The notes under the pieces: model-generated
Seen by the model: only the letters and a program-made list of their open reading frames with translations
Databases searched by the model: none
What the model was told of the DNA's origin: nothing
Assembly: GCF_014203645.1 (NCBI RefSeq)
Contig: NZ_JACHJL010000001.1
Location: 62,001 to 126,000, forward strand
Reading direction: 5' to 3'
Source of the DNA: Streptomyces zagrosensis
GTDB taxonomy: Bacteria > Actinomycetota > Actinomycetes > Streptomycetales > Streptomycetaceae
Length of the DNA: 64,000 nt
Position numbers and translations under genes: made by a program
In this document: piece by piece, positions 8,249 to 18,930 of the stretch
Numbering within the stretch: position 1 is the stretch's first letter
How the letters are laid out: the number at the start of each line of letters is the position of its first letter

Positions 8249-9604
8249 ATGACCGCGCAACTCATCACCTCGGCCGTCCTGCTCGTCGTCATCGCCTGGC
8301 TTGCGGCCTGCGCGGAGGCGGGTCTCGCCCGTACGACCCGCTTTCGCGCGCAGGAAGCGGTGCGTTCGGGGCGGCGCGGCAGCGCCAAGCTGATGGCCGT
8401 CGCCGAGGACCCGACCCGCTATCTGAATGTGGCCCTGCTGGTCCGCGTCGCCTGCGAGGTGGCGGCGGGTGCCGTCGTCACCTACGCCTGTGTCCGGGCG
8501 TACGACGAAACCTGGGAGGCGCTGGCCATCGCGATCGGCGTGATGGTCCTGGTCTCCTATGTCGCGGTCGGCGTCTCACCTCGTACGATCGGCCGCCAGC
8601 ACCCGCTGAACACCGCGACGGCGGCGGCGTACGCACTGCTGCCGCTGGCCCGGATCATGGGCCCCATCCCGCAACTCCTCATCCTCATCGGCAACGCGCT
8701 CACCCCCGGCAAGGGCTTCCGCAAGGGCCCCTTCGCCTCGGAGGCCGAGCTGCGGGCCATGGTGGACCTGGCCGAGCAGGAGTCGCTGATCGAGGACGAG
8801 GAGCGCCGCATGGTGCACTCCGTCTTCGAACTGGGCGACACCTTGGTGCGCGAGGTGATGGTGCCGCGTACGGACCTGGTCGCCATCGAGCGCTTCAAGA
8901 CCATCCGGCAGGCCCTCACACTGGCGCTGCGCTCCGGTTTCTCCCGCATCCCGGTCACTGGCGACAGCGAGGACGACGTGGTCGGCATCGTCTACCTCAA
9001 GGACCTCGCCCGCAAGACGCACATCAATCGAGAGTCCGAAAGCGACTTGGTCTCCACCGCCATGCGGCCCGCGACCTTCGTGCCGGACACGAAGAACGCG
9101 GGCGATCTGCTGCGCGAAATGCAGCAGGAGCGCAATCACGTCGCCGTCGTCATCGACGAGTACGGCGGCACAGCCGGTGTCGTCACCATCGAGGACATCC
9201 TGGAGGAGATCGTCGGTGAGATCACCGACGAGTACGACCGTGAGTTGCCGCCGGTCGAAGACCTGGGCGAGCACTGCTACCGGGTTACGGCCCGCCTCGA
9301 TATCGGCACCCTCGGCGAGCTGTACGGGCTTCGCCTGGATGACGAGGACGTGGAGACGGTCGGCGGCCTGCTGGCCAAGTCGCTCGGCCGGGTGCCGATC
9401 GCCGGTGCGGTCGCCGATGTTGATCTGAGCGCCGACACCACCGATCCCGACCTGACCGCGCTGCGCCTGACAGCCGAGTCCCCGGCCGGGCGGCGGAACC
9501 GGATCATGACGGTCCTCGTGGAGCCGGTCCGCCCCACGGGCGCCTCGCAGGTCCCTACCGGCGAGCGCGAGCAGGAGGGCGTGGAGCCAGAGCGGCACCG
9601 CTAG
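8249..9604 (+). CDS. CNNM/CorC-type membrane protein with CBS pair
   Basis: 451-residue hemolysin-C-like protein. Order: DUF21/CNNM membrane domain with hydrophobic segments (about residues 1-150), a paired CBS domain (about 190-320, including REVMVPRTDLVAIE and DEYGGTAGVVTIEDILEEIVGEI) and a C-terminal CorC/HlyC domain (about 335-420). The family is implicated in divalent cation (Mg/Co) export or homeostasis rather than true haemolysis. The extreme C-terminus is polar and disordered. Translation is probably coupled to ybeY. Confidence 0.9.
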   Translation: MTAQLITSAVLLVVIAWLAACAEAGLARTTRFRAQEAVRSGRRGSAKLMAVAEDPTRYLNVALLVRVACEVAAGAVVTYACVRAYDETWEALAIAIGVMVLVSYVAVGVSPRTIGRQHPLNTATAAAYALLPLARIMGPIPQLLILIGNALTPGKGFRKGPFASEAELRAMVDLAEQESLIEDEERRMVHSVFELGDTLVREVMVPRTDLVAIERFKTIRQALTLALRSGFSRIPVTGDSEDDVVGIVYLKDLARKTHINRESESDLVSTAMRPATFVPDTKNAGDLLREMQQERNHVAVVIDEYGGTAGVVTIEDILEEIVGEITDEYDRELPPVEDLGEHCYRVTARLDIGTLGELYGLRLDDEDVETVGGLLAKSLGRVPIAGAVADVDLSADTTDPDLTALRLTAESPAGRRNRIMTVLVEPVRPTGASQVPTGEREQEGVEPERHR

Positions 9605-9710
9605 CGGCGCCGCCCATGCGCTGCCCCTGGCTTGGCCAGATGCGGTCCCGGGGTGGAAGGCGGGCCATGCGGTACGTACTGGGTCACACCGGGTCACACC
9701 TATTCGCGGT

Positions 9711-10949
9711 TCACCCGCACAGGGCCGTGTCCACGGCGCTCTCCACGTGCTGCGCGGCGCTGCCCACCGGGACCGTGGTCACCGTGATACTGGCGGCGCG
9801 GCCGTCCTCGGTGACGCCGCCACGGGATCGGTATCCCGGAGTGGTGCCGCCGTGCCCCCAGTACACGCCGCCGCACGACAGCCGCTTGCTCTGTAGGCCC
9901 AGCCCGTAGCGCACCCCCGGGCCGAGAGCGTCGGCGGCGACGGTGGAGCGCATCTGAGCGAGCTGCGCCGGGGCGAGCAGCCGGCCCGCGAGCAGCGCGG
10001 CGTAGAACCGGTTGAGGTCGGAGTTCGTGGACACCATCGCACCCGCCGCCCACGCCATGGACGCGTCCATCGCGGTGAAGTCGTACGAAGGCCCACCGAC
10101 CACGTCCCTGAAGTAGCCGCGGGGATGGGGCTCGTGGATGGTGGTGTCGCCGGCGGTGGGGAAATAGGTGTGGCGCAGTCCGATGCGATCGATGACGCGC
10201 CGAGTGATCTCTTCCCCGATGGGCCGGCCGGTGACCTTTTGCACCAGCAGGCCCGCGACGAGGTAATTCGTGTTGCTGTACCGCCATTTCGAACCCGGCG
10301 AGTCTGGTGAGCCCGGCGAGTCTGGTGAGCCCGGTGAGCCCGGTGAGCCCGGCGAGCCCGGTGAAAATAAAGCCTGTCGTGCGAGGGCCATATCGAGGAG
10401 ATCGCGCGGCTCGAAGTGCCGGTACTGGACGGTGGTGAAGTCCGCGAAGTTGGGGGAATGCATGTAATCGGGGAGCCCGCTGGTGTGCTGGAGGAGTTGG
10501 CGGACGGTGATGTTGCGCCCGTCACTTCCGTTTCCGCGCAGGACATTCGGCAGATACGTATCGACGGGGGCAGCAAGGTCGATTTTTCCTTCACCGACCA
10601 GTTGCAGCACGACCACAGCGGTGAACGCCTTGGTATTGCTGCCGATCCGCACCTGCCCATCCCGAGGCACCTTCGACCCGGTTGCCAGGTCGGCGACGCC
10701 GGCGGTGTGGTTACGGGTCCGCCCGGCGCGGTCCGTGACGCTGGCCAGCGCGGCAGGCATGCCGTCAGCGCGTACCAACGCGTGCACAGCGCGCTGAACA
10801 TGGTCTGTCCTGCCGGCGGACGCCGCGGGCGGGGCCGCTACTCCCACCGTCACGACGCCGGTGACCACCGTGACCGTAGCGATCACGGCTCTGCCTCGAC
10901 CGCCAGGTAAACGGCGTAAACGACACCCGGGCCATGCGTGTTCGCGCAT
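9711..10949 (-). CDS. Secreted serine hydrolase, class C beta-lactamase / DD-peptidase fold
   Basis: 412 residues, with an N-terminal signal peptide (basic start, hydrophobic AVIATVTVVTGVVTVGV, cleavage near ASA). Penicillin-recognising fold: SNTK (Ser 104-Lys 107), YSN (224-226) and WGHGG near the C-terminus, so probably a D-alanyl-D-alanine carboxypeptidase or esterase acting outside the cell. Residues ~196-220 are a (Ser-Pro-Gly)n tract placed immediately before the YSN segment. Leu 194 is encoded by TTA (10368-10370), which suggests bldA dependence. AGGAG lies 7 nt before the ATG. Confidence 0.9.
   Translation of the reverse strand: MREHAWPGCRLRRLPGGRGRAVIATVTVVTGVVTVGVAAPPAASAGRTDHVQRAVHALVRADGMPAALASVTDRAGRTRNHTAGVADLATGSKVPRDGQVRIGSNTKAFTAVVVLQLVGEGKIDLAAPVDTYLPNVLRGNGSDGRNITVRQLLQHTSGLPDYMHSPNFADFTTVQYRHFEPRDLLDMALARQALFSPGSPGSPGSPGSPDSPGSPDSPGSKWRYSNTNYLVAGLLVQKVTGRPIGEEITRRVIDRIGLRHTYFPTAGDTTIHEPHPRGYFRDVVGGPSYDFTAMDASMAWAAGAMVSTNSDLNRFYAALLAGRLLAPAQLAQMRSTVAADALGPGVRYGLGLQSKRLSCGGVYWGHGGTTPGYRSRGGVTEDGRAASITVTTVPVGSAAQHVESAVDTALCG
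10294..10365. repeat. 9-nt tandem repeat x8 (Ser-Pro-Gly tract)
   Basis: Eight consecutive 9-nt units alternating CCCGGCGAG, TCTGGTGAG and CCCGGTGAG (plus-strand view) inside the serine hydrolase gene. They encode a collagen-like SPG/SPD tract and keep the reading frame. Confidence 0.9.
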
Positions 10950-11524
10950 GAAACAACTCCTGTCGGATCACTGGGAAAGCCGGCGAAGGCTGAGGGCCGT
11001 ACATGCATGGCGGGCAACGGACCCGGCCAGAGCGCGGATCACATTGTCCTTTGGTGACGGCTGGATGTCGGGTTTTTCCCGGCCGGTGTCCCGCTCATCG
11101 GCGCAGCGCGGATGCCACATAGCGTTGGAACGCAGTACGAGAAACCGGTACGAGAAACCAGTACAAGAAAGCAGTACGAGAAAGAGCCTGGGAGCGGGGG
11201 CCGGGCTGAGCCGCTGATCGGGACCGTCGTCGTGGACCGGAGACTGACCCACGGGCCCGGGTGGGACCGCGACCGGAGCCACGGGAGTTGCGAGACGACA
11301 GTCCTAGCACACCGGCGACGGCAGGCGGGGCCGTTTCACCCGAATCAGGACCGTACCCGGGCCATCGAGCGGGCCTCATGGTCCGCGCCCAAGGCCCACG
11401 GCTCAGCGCACCGCGACGCTGGTCAGGGGTGGTCAAGGCGAGGCGCCGCCGCCAACCAGCGCTGCCAACCAGCGCCGCTGGGCCGGGCCGGCCCCGGTTG
11501 AGCGATCACCGTATCCTCGTGCGT
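10950..11524. other. 575-nt intergenic region
   Basis: Separates the serine hydrolase from the divergent deaminase-like gene. Besides a 13-nt tandem repeat array (listed separately) I see no convincing gene: frames here lack plausible codon use and match nothing I recognise. Promoters for both neighbours should lie here. Confidence 0.5.
11133..11184. repeat. 13-nt tandem repeat x4
   Basis: Four contiguous 13-mers, CAGTACGAGAAAC, CGGTACGAGAAAC, CAGTACAAGAAAG and CAGTACGAGAAAG, at 11133-11184. The unit length is not a multiple of three and the array lies outside genes. It has no spacers, so it is not CRISPR. Confidence 0.9.
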
Positions 11525-11878
11525 ATGAGCGATACGACCCCGGTGGGCCCGGAAGACCAGAAGATCATTACGCTGGCCCGCTCCGCGCGAGCGCGCAACG
11601 GTGTGCCCGAGGGGGCGGCCGTCCGCGATGAGACGGGCCGTACCTACGTGGCCGGGACGGTCGCCCTGGACTCACTGAAGTTGAGCGCCCTGCGCACCGC
11701 CGTAGCCATGGCGGTCGCCAGTGGCGCCACCTCGCTGGAGGCTGCCGCGGTCGTGAGCGAGGCCGCGGAGGTGTCCGACGAAGACCGCGCGGCCGTACGG
11801 GACTTGGGGGGCCCACAGACGCCGGTGCTCCTCGCGGGCCCGGACGGCACGCCGCGCGCCACGGTGGCTGCCGGGTGA
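11525..11878 (+). CDS. Cytidine-deaminase-like protein lacking catalytic residues
   Basis: 117 residues. The stretch from GAAVRDETGRTYVAGTVALD to ALRTAVAMAVASGA follows the layout of the small cytidine deaminase fold. However, the zinc/catalytic motif normally reading C-A-E-R-T-A is S-A-L-R-T-A here, and the second zinc motif PCxxC is absent (GGPQTPVLL instead). If the homology is right, the protein cannot bind the catalytic zinc and is unlikely to be a deaminase. ATG 11525 is the natural start. Its end overlaps the next gene by 4 nt (GTGA). It precedes era by one gene. Confidence 0.7.
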   Translation: MSDTTPVGPEDQKIITLARSARARNGVPEGAAVRDETGRTYVAGTVALDSLKLSALRTAVAMAVASGATSLEAAAVVSEAAEVSDEDRAAVRDLGGPQTPVLLAGPDGTPRATVAAG

Positions 11879-12510
11879 CCCGGAGCGAGCGATCCGCGCA
11901 GTCCGTGCCGCCCCACCCGGCCGGGCCCCAGCCCTTCGAACCGCACCCCGGCTCGGGCCCCGCCGACGAGGACTCGATGGTCAGTGGCTCGTCCGGCTCG
12001 TCCGGCTCGCCCCATGCGCCCGGGCCGTCTGGTCCGTCTGGTCCGTCCGGTCCGTTCGGTGCAGCATCGGCGGCCTCAGAGTCGGCCAGCCCCGCCCCCT
12101 CCACTGCCGCCGTTCCCTCCTCCGCCGCCGTTCCCTCCGCCGCCCCGGCAGGTGGCGGCTCGTTCGTAGGCTGGGCGGTGCTGGTGAGCGGCACGGTGTT
12201 GCTGGTGAGCGTCCCGGTGGACGCGGCGCTCGGTGACGGCTTTGCCTGGGCGACCCTCGCCTTCACGCTGATCTTGCTGCCGCAGGGCGCGCGCCAGGTT
12301 CTCACCAGCCACGGCGACATCCGCCGGGCCGATCGACTGCGCCCGCTCACGCTGGGCGGCGCGGCCGTAGCCGCCGCGCTCTGCTGGGCCGGTCTGATCA
12401 CCGACTGGGCGCGGGGGCACAGCACGGACTGGCTGGTGCTGGCCGCCACCGTCTTCCTGACTCTGACGGGCGCGTCCTGGTTGGGCAGAGTCATGCTGCG
12501 CGACCGCTAG
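11875..12510 (+). CDS. Membrane protein with disordered repeat-rich N-terminus
   Basis: 211 residues. The first ~100 residues are Pro/Ser/Gly/Ala-rich and include SGSSGSSGS and GPSGPSGPSGP tracts from 9-nt repeats. The rest has about four hydrophobic segments: FVGWAVLVSGTVLLVSVPV, FAWATLAFTLILLP, LGGAAVAAALCWAGLI and LVLAATVFLTLTGA. GTG start overlaps the stop of the deaminase-like gene, so the two are co-translated. No family was recognised with confidence; it lies directly upstream of era. Confidence 0.75.
   Translation: MTRSERSAQSVPPHPAGPQPFEPHPGSGPADEDSMVSGSSGSSGSPHAPGPSGPSGPSGPFGAASAASESASPAPSTAAVPSSAAVPSAAPAGGGSFVGWAVLVSGTVLLVSVPVDAALGDGFAWATLAFTLILLPQGARQVLTSHGDIRRADRLRPLTLGGAAVAAALCWAGLITDWARGHSTDWLVLAATVFLTLTGASWLGRVMLRDR
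11986..12057. repeat. 9-nt in-frame repeats (SGS and GPS tracts)
   Basis: Two short runs of 9-nt units, GGCTCGTCC-like (11986-12012) and GGTCCGTCT-like (about 12030-12057), within the membrane protein gene. Confidence 0.75.
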
Positions 12511-12673
12511 CCCAGCTAGGCCGCCATCGGCCCGCCCGGACCGGTGCCCCGCAGGTGGGAGCCTTGCCGGTGCGGGCTAGGCCGCGGGGGGCGTCGGCCC
12601 GTACCAGGGCGGGGCAGGCGAATGCGGGCCCCGGATGGTCGGTGCCGCCGCGCCGATCGGGGAGAATGGCCGT

Positions 12674-13615
12674 ATGAGCGCTCGTATCCCCTCTTCCGAT
12701 GCCCCCCATCGCGCGGGCTTCGCCTGCTTCGTTGGCCGCCCGAACGCGGGCAAGTCCACCCTGACGAACGCTCTGGTCGGCACCAAGGTGGCCATCACCT
12801 CCAACCGGCCGCAAACCACCCGGCACACCGTGCGTGGCATCGTGCACCGCCCCGAAGCGCAGCTCGTCCTCGTGGACACCCCCGGTCTGCACAAGCCGCG
12901 CACGCTCCTCGGTGAGCGGCTCAACGACGTCGTTCGGGCCGCCTGGTCCGAGGTCGATGTGATTGGGTTCTGCCTGCCCGCCGATCAAAAGCTGGGCCCC
13001 GGCGACCGCTACATCGCCAACGAGCTGGCCGGGATCAAGAAGACGCCCAAGATCGCCATCGTCACCAAGACCGACCTGGTGGACTCCAAGCAACTCGCCG
13101 AGCAACTGATCGCCATTGATCAGCTCAGCCGGGAGCTCGGCTTCGAGTGGGCCGAAATCGTGCCCGTGTCAGCGGTGGGCGATACCCAGGTGAGCCTCCT
13201 CGCAGACCTGCTCGTTCCGCTACTCCCGGAGAGCCCCCCGCTTTACCCCGAGGGTGATCTCACCGACGAGCCGGAGCAGGTCATGGTCGCCGAACTGATC
13301 CGCGAGGCGGCCCTGGAGGGCGTACGGGACGAGTTGCCGCACTCCATCGCGGTCGTGGTCGAGGAGATGATCCCGCGCGAGGGTCGTCCCGAAAACAAGC
13401 CGTTGCTCGATGTCCATGTCAACGTCTACATCGAGCGGTCGAGCCAAAAGGGCATCATCATCGGCCCCAAGGGCGCCCGCTTGAAGGAGGTCGGAGTGAA
13501 GTCGCGCAAGCACATCGAGGCGCTGCTCGGCACGCCGGTCTTCCTCGACCTGCACGTCAAGGTCGCCAAGGACTGGCAGCGCGACCCGAAGCAGCTCCGC
13601 AAGCTCGGCTTCTAA
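12674..13615 (+). CDS. era: GTPase Era
   Basis: Essential GTPase that binds the 3' end of 16S rRNA and acts in 30S subunit maturation. 313 residues. G motifs: G1 GRPNAGKST (residues 21-29), G3 DTPG, G4 TKTD. A C-terminal KH RNA-binding domain carries GIIIGPKGARLKEVG. ATG 12674 has GGGGAG at 12659-12664; an in-frame ATG at 12635 is less likely. Located in the same neighbourhood as ybeY, another 16S maturation factor. Confidence 0.96.
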   Translation: MSARIPSSDAPHRAGFACFVGRPNAGKSTLTNALVGTKVAITSNRPQTTRHTVRGIVHRPEAQLVLVDTPGLHKPRTLLGERLNDVVRAAWSEVDVIGFCLPADQKLGPGDRYIANELAGIKKTPKIAIVTKTDLVDSKQLAEQLIAIDQLSRELGFEWAEIVPVSAVGDTQVSLLADLLVPLLPESPPLYPEGDLTDEPEQVMVAELIREAALEGVRDELPHSIAVVVEEMIPREGRPENKPLLDVHVNVYIERSSQKGIIIGPKGARLKEVGVKSRKHIEALLGTPVFLDLHVKVAKDWQRDPKQLRKLGF

Positions 13616-13729
13616 CGCGCGGACGCGCGGACGCCAGTCGCGCGGTGGGCGGGCGAGGGTTACCCCGACATCCACTCCGTCACGCACCCCGCCGACCGAC
13701 GCTCCCGCACTGCGCCCCCCGCTAGCGGG

Positions 13730-14563
13730 CTAGGTGGGTGGCTCCGCGATCAGCGCCGTCCCGACACGGATGAAGCCGATCTGCCCGTACAGCCGCGCCA
13801 CGTCGGCGTCCCCGGCGGACAGGAAAATGGCCCGCACACCGCGGGTGCGGGCGTCGGAGGCAAGCGCCGCGGTCACGGCGAGCGCGAGCCCGCGCCGGCG
13901 GGCGGTGGGCAGTGTGCCCACGCCGACGATCTCGCTGACATCGTTTACCACGTGCCGCTGACCCGCGCAGAGCGCGAGCCCGCTGTCGTCGTCCACGGCA
14001 GCCGCGAGCGCGGTCCGTCCCGCGCGGATGCGCTCGGCGACGATGCGTACCGCCTTGTCCGTGCCGTACTGGGGCAACGCCGCGGTGAGCTCCGCCGGGC
14101 CCGCCACGCCGACCCGAGTGCCCGGTTCGGCGAACGCCAGGTGCGGCACGGTCAGCGCGCTGGCCAGCGTGGGATCTGCCGGGGCCACCATCCGTATGGT
14201 GACGCCGTCCGGCCGATGCCGCACGATCGGCAGCAGGGCAGTGTGCGGCAGCACGAGCAGCGGATGTTCGCGCACCGCGAGCCCGGACCGCTCCACGGCG
14301 CTGCGCAGTCCAGGCGAGGTCTCGGCGACCCATTCGAAGCTCTCCGGAAGGCCGAGTGCGCGCTGTCTGCCGCGTACCCGATCGACATCGCCCGGATCGA
14401 CGGGGCCGTCTTGCCCCAGCGCAGGCCGGGCGTAGAAGGGCCAGCCCTCCCCCTCCCGCACGAACAGGGTGAGCGGCCCGAATTCCTCGGCACGGGCGCC
14501 ATGGCGCGGAACCGCATCGTAGAACCGCTCCAGGCGGTCCAGCGTCGCGTGATGAGAGGTCAT
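13730..14563 (-). CDS. GNAT family N-acetyltransferase
   Basis: 277 residues. The acetyl-CoA binding motif A is visible in the C-terminal half as VGVGTLPTARRRGLALAVT, followed by a beta strand and the typical Y-x-x-x-G-F segment LYGQIGFIRVG. The N-terminal half has no obvious motif and may form a degenerate second GNAT-like lobe. Substrate unknown. ATG 14563 (MTSHHATLDRLERFYD) is chosen over 14599, whose extra residues look non-homologous. It converges on era. Confidence 0.85.
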   Translation of the reverse strand: MTSHHATLDRLERFYDAVPRHGARAEEFGPLTLFVREGEGWPFYARPALGQDGPVDPGDVDRVRGRQRALGLPESFEWVAETSPGLRSAVERSGLAVREHPLLVLPHTALLPIVRHRPDGVTIRMVAPADPTLASALTVPHLAFAEPGTRVGVAGPAELTAALPQYGTDKAVRIVAERIRAGRTALAAAVDDDSGLALCAGQRHVVNDVSEIVGVGTLPTARRRGLALAVTAALASDARTRGVRAIFLSAGDADVARLYGQIGFIRVGTALIAEPPT

Positions 14564-14634
14564 GCCGCGATACAAGCAACACCCCGGGGCCCGAGCCACC
14601 GGGTTTCCCCGCGAAAAGGCCAGCCGGGCGCCAA

Positions 14635-14901
14635 CTATGCGCCTTCCTTGAGCACCGTGGTGATCAACTCCCGCTGTACGTCGCTGAGCCGCGGGTCGGC
14701 GCAGTAGACCGTGCTGCCGTCCACGTCGATGCCGTACTGAAAGCCATCGGGGACACCCATCGGTCGGGTGGGCGCGCCCTCCGCGAGCGTGGTGCGGGCC
14801 AGGAGCTCCAGGTGGGAGGCGTCGGGTCGGCCGGCGGTGTCGAGCTCTGCTCGGCGCGGGATGCCGGCAAAGCCGCCGGTTCTGGTGACGGTAATCCGCA
14901 T
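14635..14901 (-). CDS. Emfourin-like M4 protease inhibitor
   Basis: 88-residue protein starting MRITVTRTGGFAGIPRR, a pattern characteristic of the emfourin family (protealysin inhibitors), with a core ending in DPRLSDVQRELITTVLKEG. Emfourins are small cytoplasmic slow-tight-binding inhibitors encoded next to protealysin-like M4 proteases. The gene directly upstream on the same strand, 151 nt away, is such a protease, which strongly supports the assignment. AAGAGG precedes the ATG closely. Confidence 0.82.
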   Translation of the reverse strand: MRITVTRTGGFAGIPRRAELDTAGRPDASHLELLARTTLAEGAPTRPMGVPDGFQYGIDVDGSTVYCADPRLSDVQRELITTVLKEGA

Positions 14902-15052
14902 GGCCTCTTCTTTACCGGGCCGGCGGCCCTGCTGGCTACCCGCAGCGGCTGACCTTGAGAGCGGGCACGCGGCTGCGGGGCTGGTTATCCAGGCCGCCGG
15001 CGCGGGGCACGCGCCGCGCCGCCGGCCCGAAAGTGGCGTCCGTACGGTCAGC

Positions 15053-16219
15053 TCAGGCCGGCTCCACCCCCACCCGCGTCCATGCCTTGAGCAGCGCCTG
15101 CTGTTCCTCGCCCGCCCCGTACCTGGCGACGGCCGCTGCCACGCTCAGCCGCGCGAAGTCGGCGAAGTCGGCATCCGTGGTGAGTTCGCCGCCCGTCAAC
15201 ACGTCGTACCAAAGCTGGCCGGCACGTTCCCATGCCTGGCCGCCGAGGGCCGTCGCTGCGAGGTAGAAGGCGTGGTTGGGGATGCCGGAATTGATGTGTA
15301 CGCCACCGTTGTCGCTACTGGTCTCGACGTAGTCGTCCATCGTCGCGGGCTGCGGGTCCTTGCCGAGCACATCGTCGTCGTACGCGGTGCCCGGGGCCTT
15401 CATCGAGCGCAGCGCCTCCCCGGTGACCCGGTCCGTCAGCAGTTCGGCCCCGATCAGCCAGTCGGCCTGCTCCGCGGTCTGCCCCAGGGCGTACTGCTTG
15501 ATCAGTACGCCGAAGACGTCCGACACTGATTCGTTGAGCGCGCCCGACTGGCCGAAATATTCCAGGTTGGCCGTGTACTGCGTGACGCCGTGGGTGAGTT
15601 CGTGGCCGATGACGTCCAGGGGCAGCGTGAAGTCACGGAAGACCTCGCCGTCGCCATCGCCGAAGACCATGCGTTCGCCGTCCCAAAAGGCGTTGCCGTA
15701 CTCCTGTCCGTAGTGGACGGTCGCGTCCAGCGGCAGGCCGTTGTCGTCGATGGAGCGGCGGCCGTAGACCTTGAGGTAGAGGTCGAACGTGGCACCAAGG
15801 CCCGCGTAAGCGCGGTTGACGCTCGCGTCCTGGCCCGCTTCGTCGCCCTCGTCGCGCACCTTTTCACCGGGCAACTCCTCCCGGTTCGCGGCGTCGTAGA
15901 TGGTCCGCTTCGGTCGGTCCGATGGCTTTTGGCCGGCGACGGCGGTCGTCCGGACGCCGCGGACGGTGGTGATCCGCCGCCTGGTGCGCTGGAGGGCGTC
16001 CCGCTCCAGGGTGCGGCGGGCGGGCTCGTGGAGCGCGGGGTCGTCGGCCCTGGACAGCTTGTCGAGGACATGCGGGGGGACGATGGTGCAAAAGACGCCG
16101 TGCTGGGCGGTGTGCCGGCGGGTCTGGGCCCCCGGGAACTGGGCTGCCTGGGACTGAGCCGTGGGCTGGGCCGCTGATGCGGCGGGCGATGGGCGGTTAC
16201 GCGCGCGTGAGTCGTCCAT
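15053..16219 (-). CDS. Protealysin-like M4 family zinc metallopeptidase
   Basis: 388-residue thermolysin-family endopeptidase. No signal peptide is visible. A short N-terminal propeptide-like part contains CTIVPPHVLDKLS, resembling the conserved motif of protealysin-type precursors. Catalytic motifs: HELTHG (two zinc ligands and the catalytic Glu), then NESVSD with the third ligand Glu. The histidine acting in catalysis lies in the SDNGGVHINSGIPNHAFYL block. Start ATG 16219 was preferred over 16255. The adjacent emfourin-like gene is its probable inhibitor; the pair is likely one operon. It is divergent from leuA. Confidence 0.92.
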   Translation of the reverse strand: MDDSRARNRPSPAASAAQPTAQSQAAQFPGAQTRRHTAQHGVFCTIVPPHVLDKLSRADDPALHEPARRTLERDALQRTRRRITTVRGVRTTAVAGQKPSDRPKRTIYDAANREELPGEKVRDEGDEAGQDASVNRAYAGLGATFDLYLKVYGRRSIDDNGLPLDATVHYGQEYGNAFWDGERMVFGDGDGEVFRDFTLPLDVIGHELTHGVTQYTANLEYFGQSGALNESVSDVFGVLIKQYALGQTAEQADWLIGAELLTDRVTGEALRSMKAPGTAYDDDVLGKDPQPATMDDYVETSSDNGGVHINSGIPNHAFYLAATALGGQAWERAGQLWYDVLTGGELTTDADFADFARLSVAAAVARYGAGEEQQALLKAWTRVGVEPA

Positions 16220-16362
16220 GGCACGCAATGTGGCACCGGCGCCTGACGCTGTCACCGCTTATCAGCATGATTACTGCAATCGAGTGATCAACCACAGTAT
16301 GCCGGTGACGCCCCCCGCATCCCGCATAGTGATACGGGGTACAGCATCGCTCGCCGCTCGGT

Positions 16363-16368
16363 TAGGCT
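16363..16368 (+). promoter_or_regulatory. Possible -10 element for the leu leader (TAGGCT)
   Basis: TAGGCT matches the TAnnnT pattern of actinobacterial -10 boxes. The leader ATG begins 10 nt downstream, so the leader mRNA may be almost leaderless. No clear -35 was found; inference only. Confidence 0.35.
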
Positions 16369-16370
16369 GA

Positions 16371-18383
<2,013 letters not shown>

Positions 18384-18930
18384 TGGGCCCGTGGCCGGGC
18401 CTTCCACGGCGCGGCTACAGGCCCTGACGGGGCCGGCTCCTACGGACCGGTCGGCGAAGCCCTTACGGGGGTGGGCCGCGAGCCCTGACGGGTGGTTACG
18501 CGGCCCGCTCCCGGTCGCGCCATGCCGGGTCCAGCGGCTTGCAGCCGGGCCCGAAACCCCCGGGGGCTACGCCCGATGAGTGGGCGCCCCTGCCCGCTGG
18601 GACTGTGGCTGGCCCACAACTACGCCCTGGCCGCGCGGCGAGGCCGTACTTTCGGCCGCCAATTCTCGGCCGATTCACCTCGCCCGCACCAGCGCCTTAC
18701 GGGGTCCCGCTCGCCGTTTCGGCAGGCGGGGCCCCTTGTGTGCGCAGGAGCTATGTGTATTGCCGCGGGCGTCACCGCACTTGCCTTCGTACGGGGTACT
18801 GACGCCGCGTCTCGGATGTGGTTAACATCACGTCCAAGCTGCGCCTCTGCTTTCAGATGCATAACAAAAGCGCAGAGGTGTGGTGAAGCAGCGCAACGGA
18901 GCGATGCGAAGCGTCATGGAGGTACACGCG
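18384..18930. other. 547-nt intergenic region before the TerB gene
   Basis: Frames here look like shadows. The 3' part is relatively AT-rich (GTTAACATC, ATAACAAAAG) and should contain the promoter of the next gene. An inverted repeat CCTCTGC (18844-18850) / GCAGAGG (18872-18878) with a 21-nt loop lies just upstream. Confidence 0.5.
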
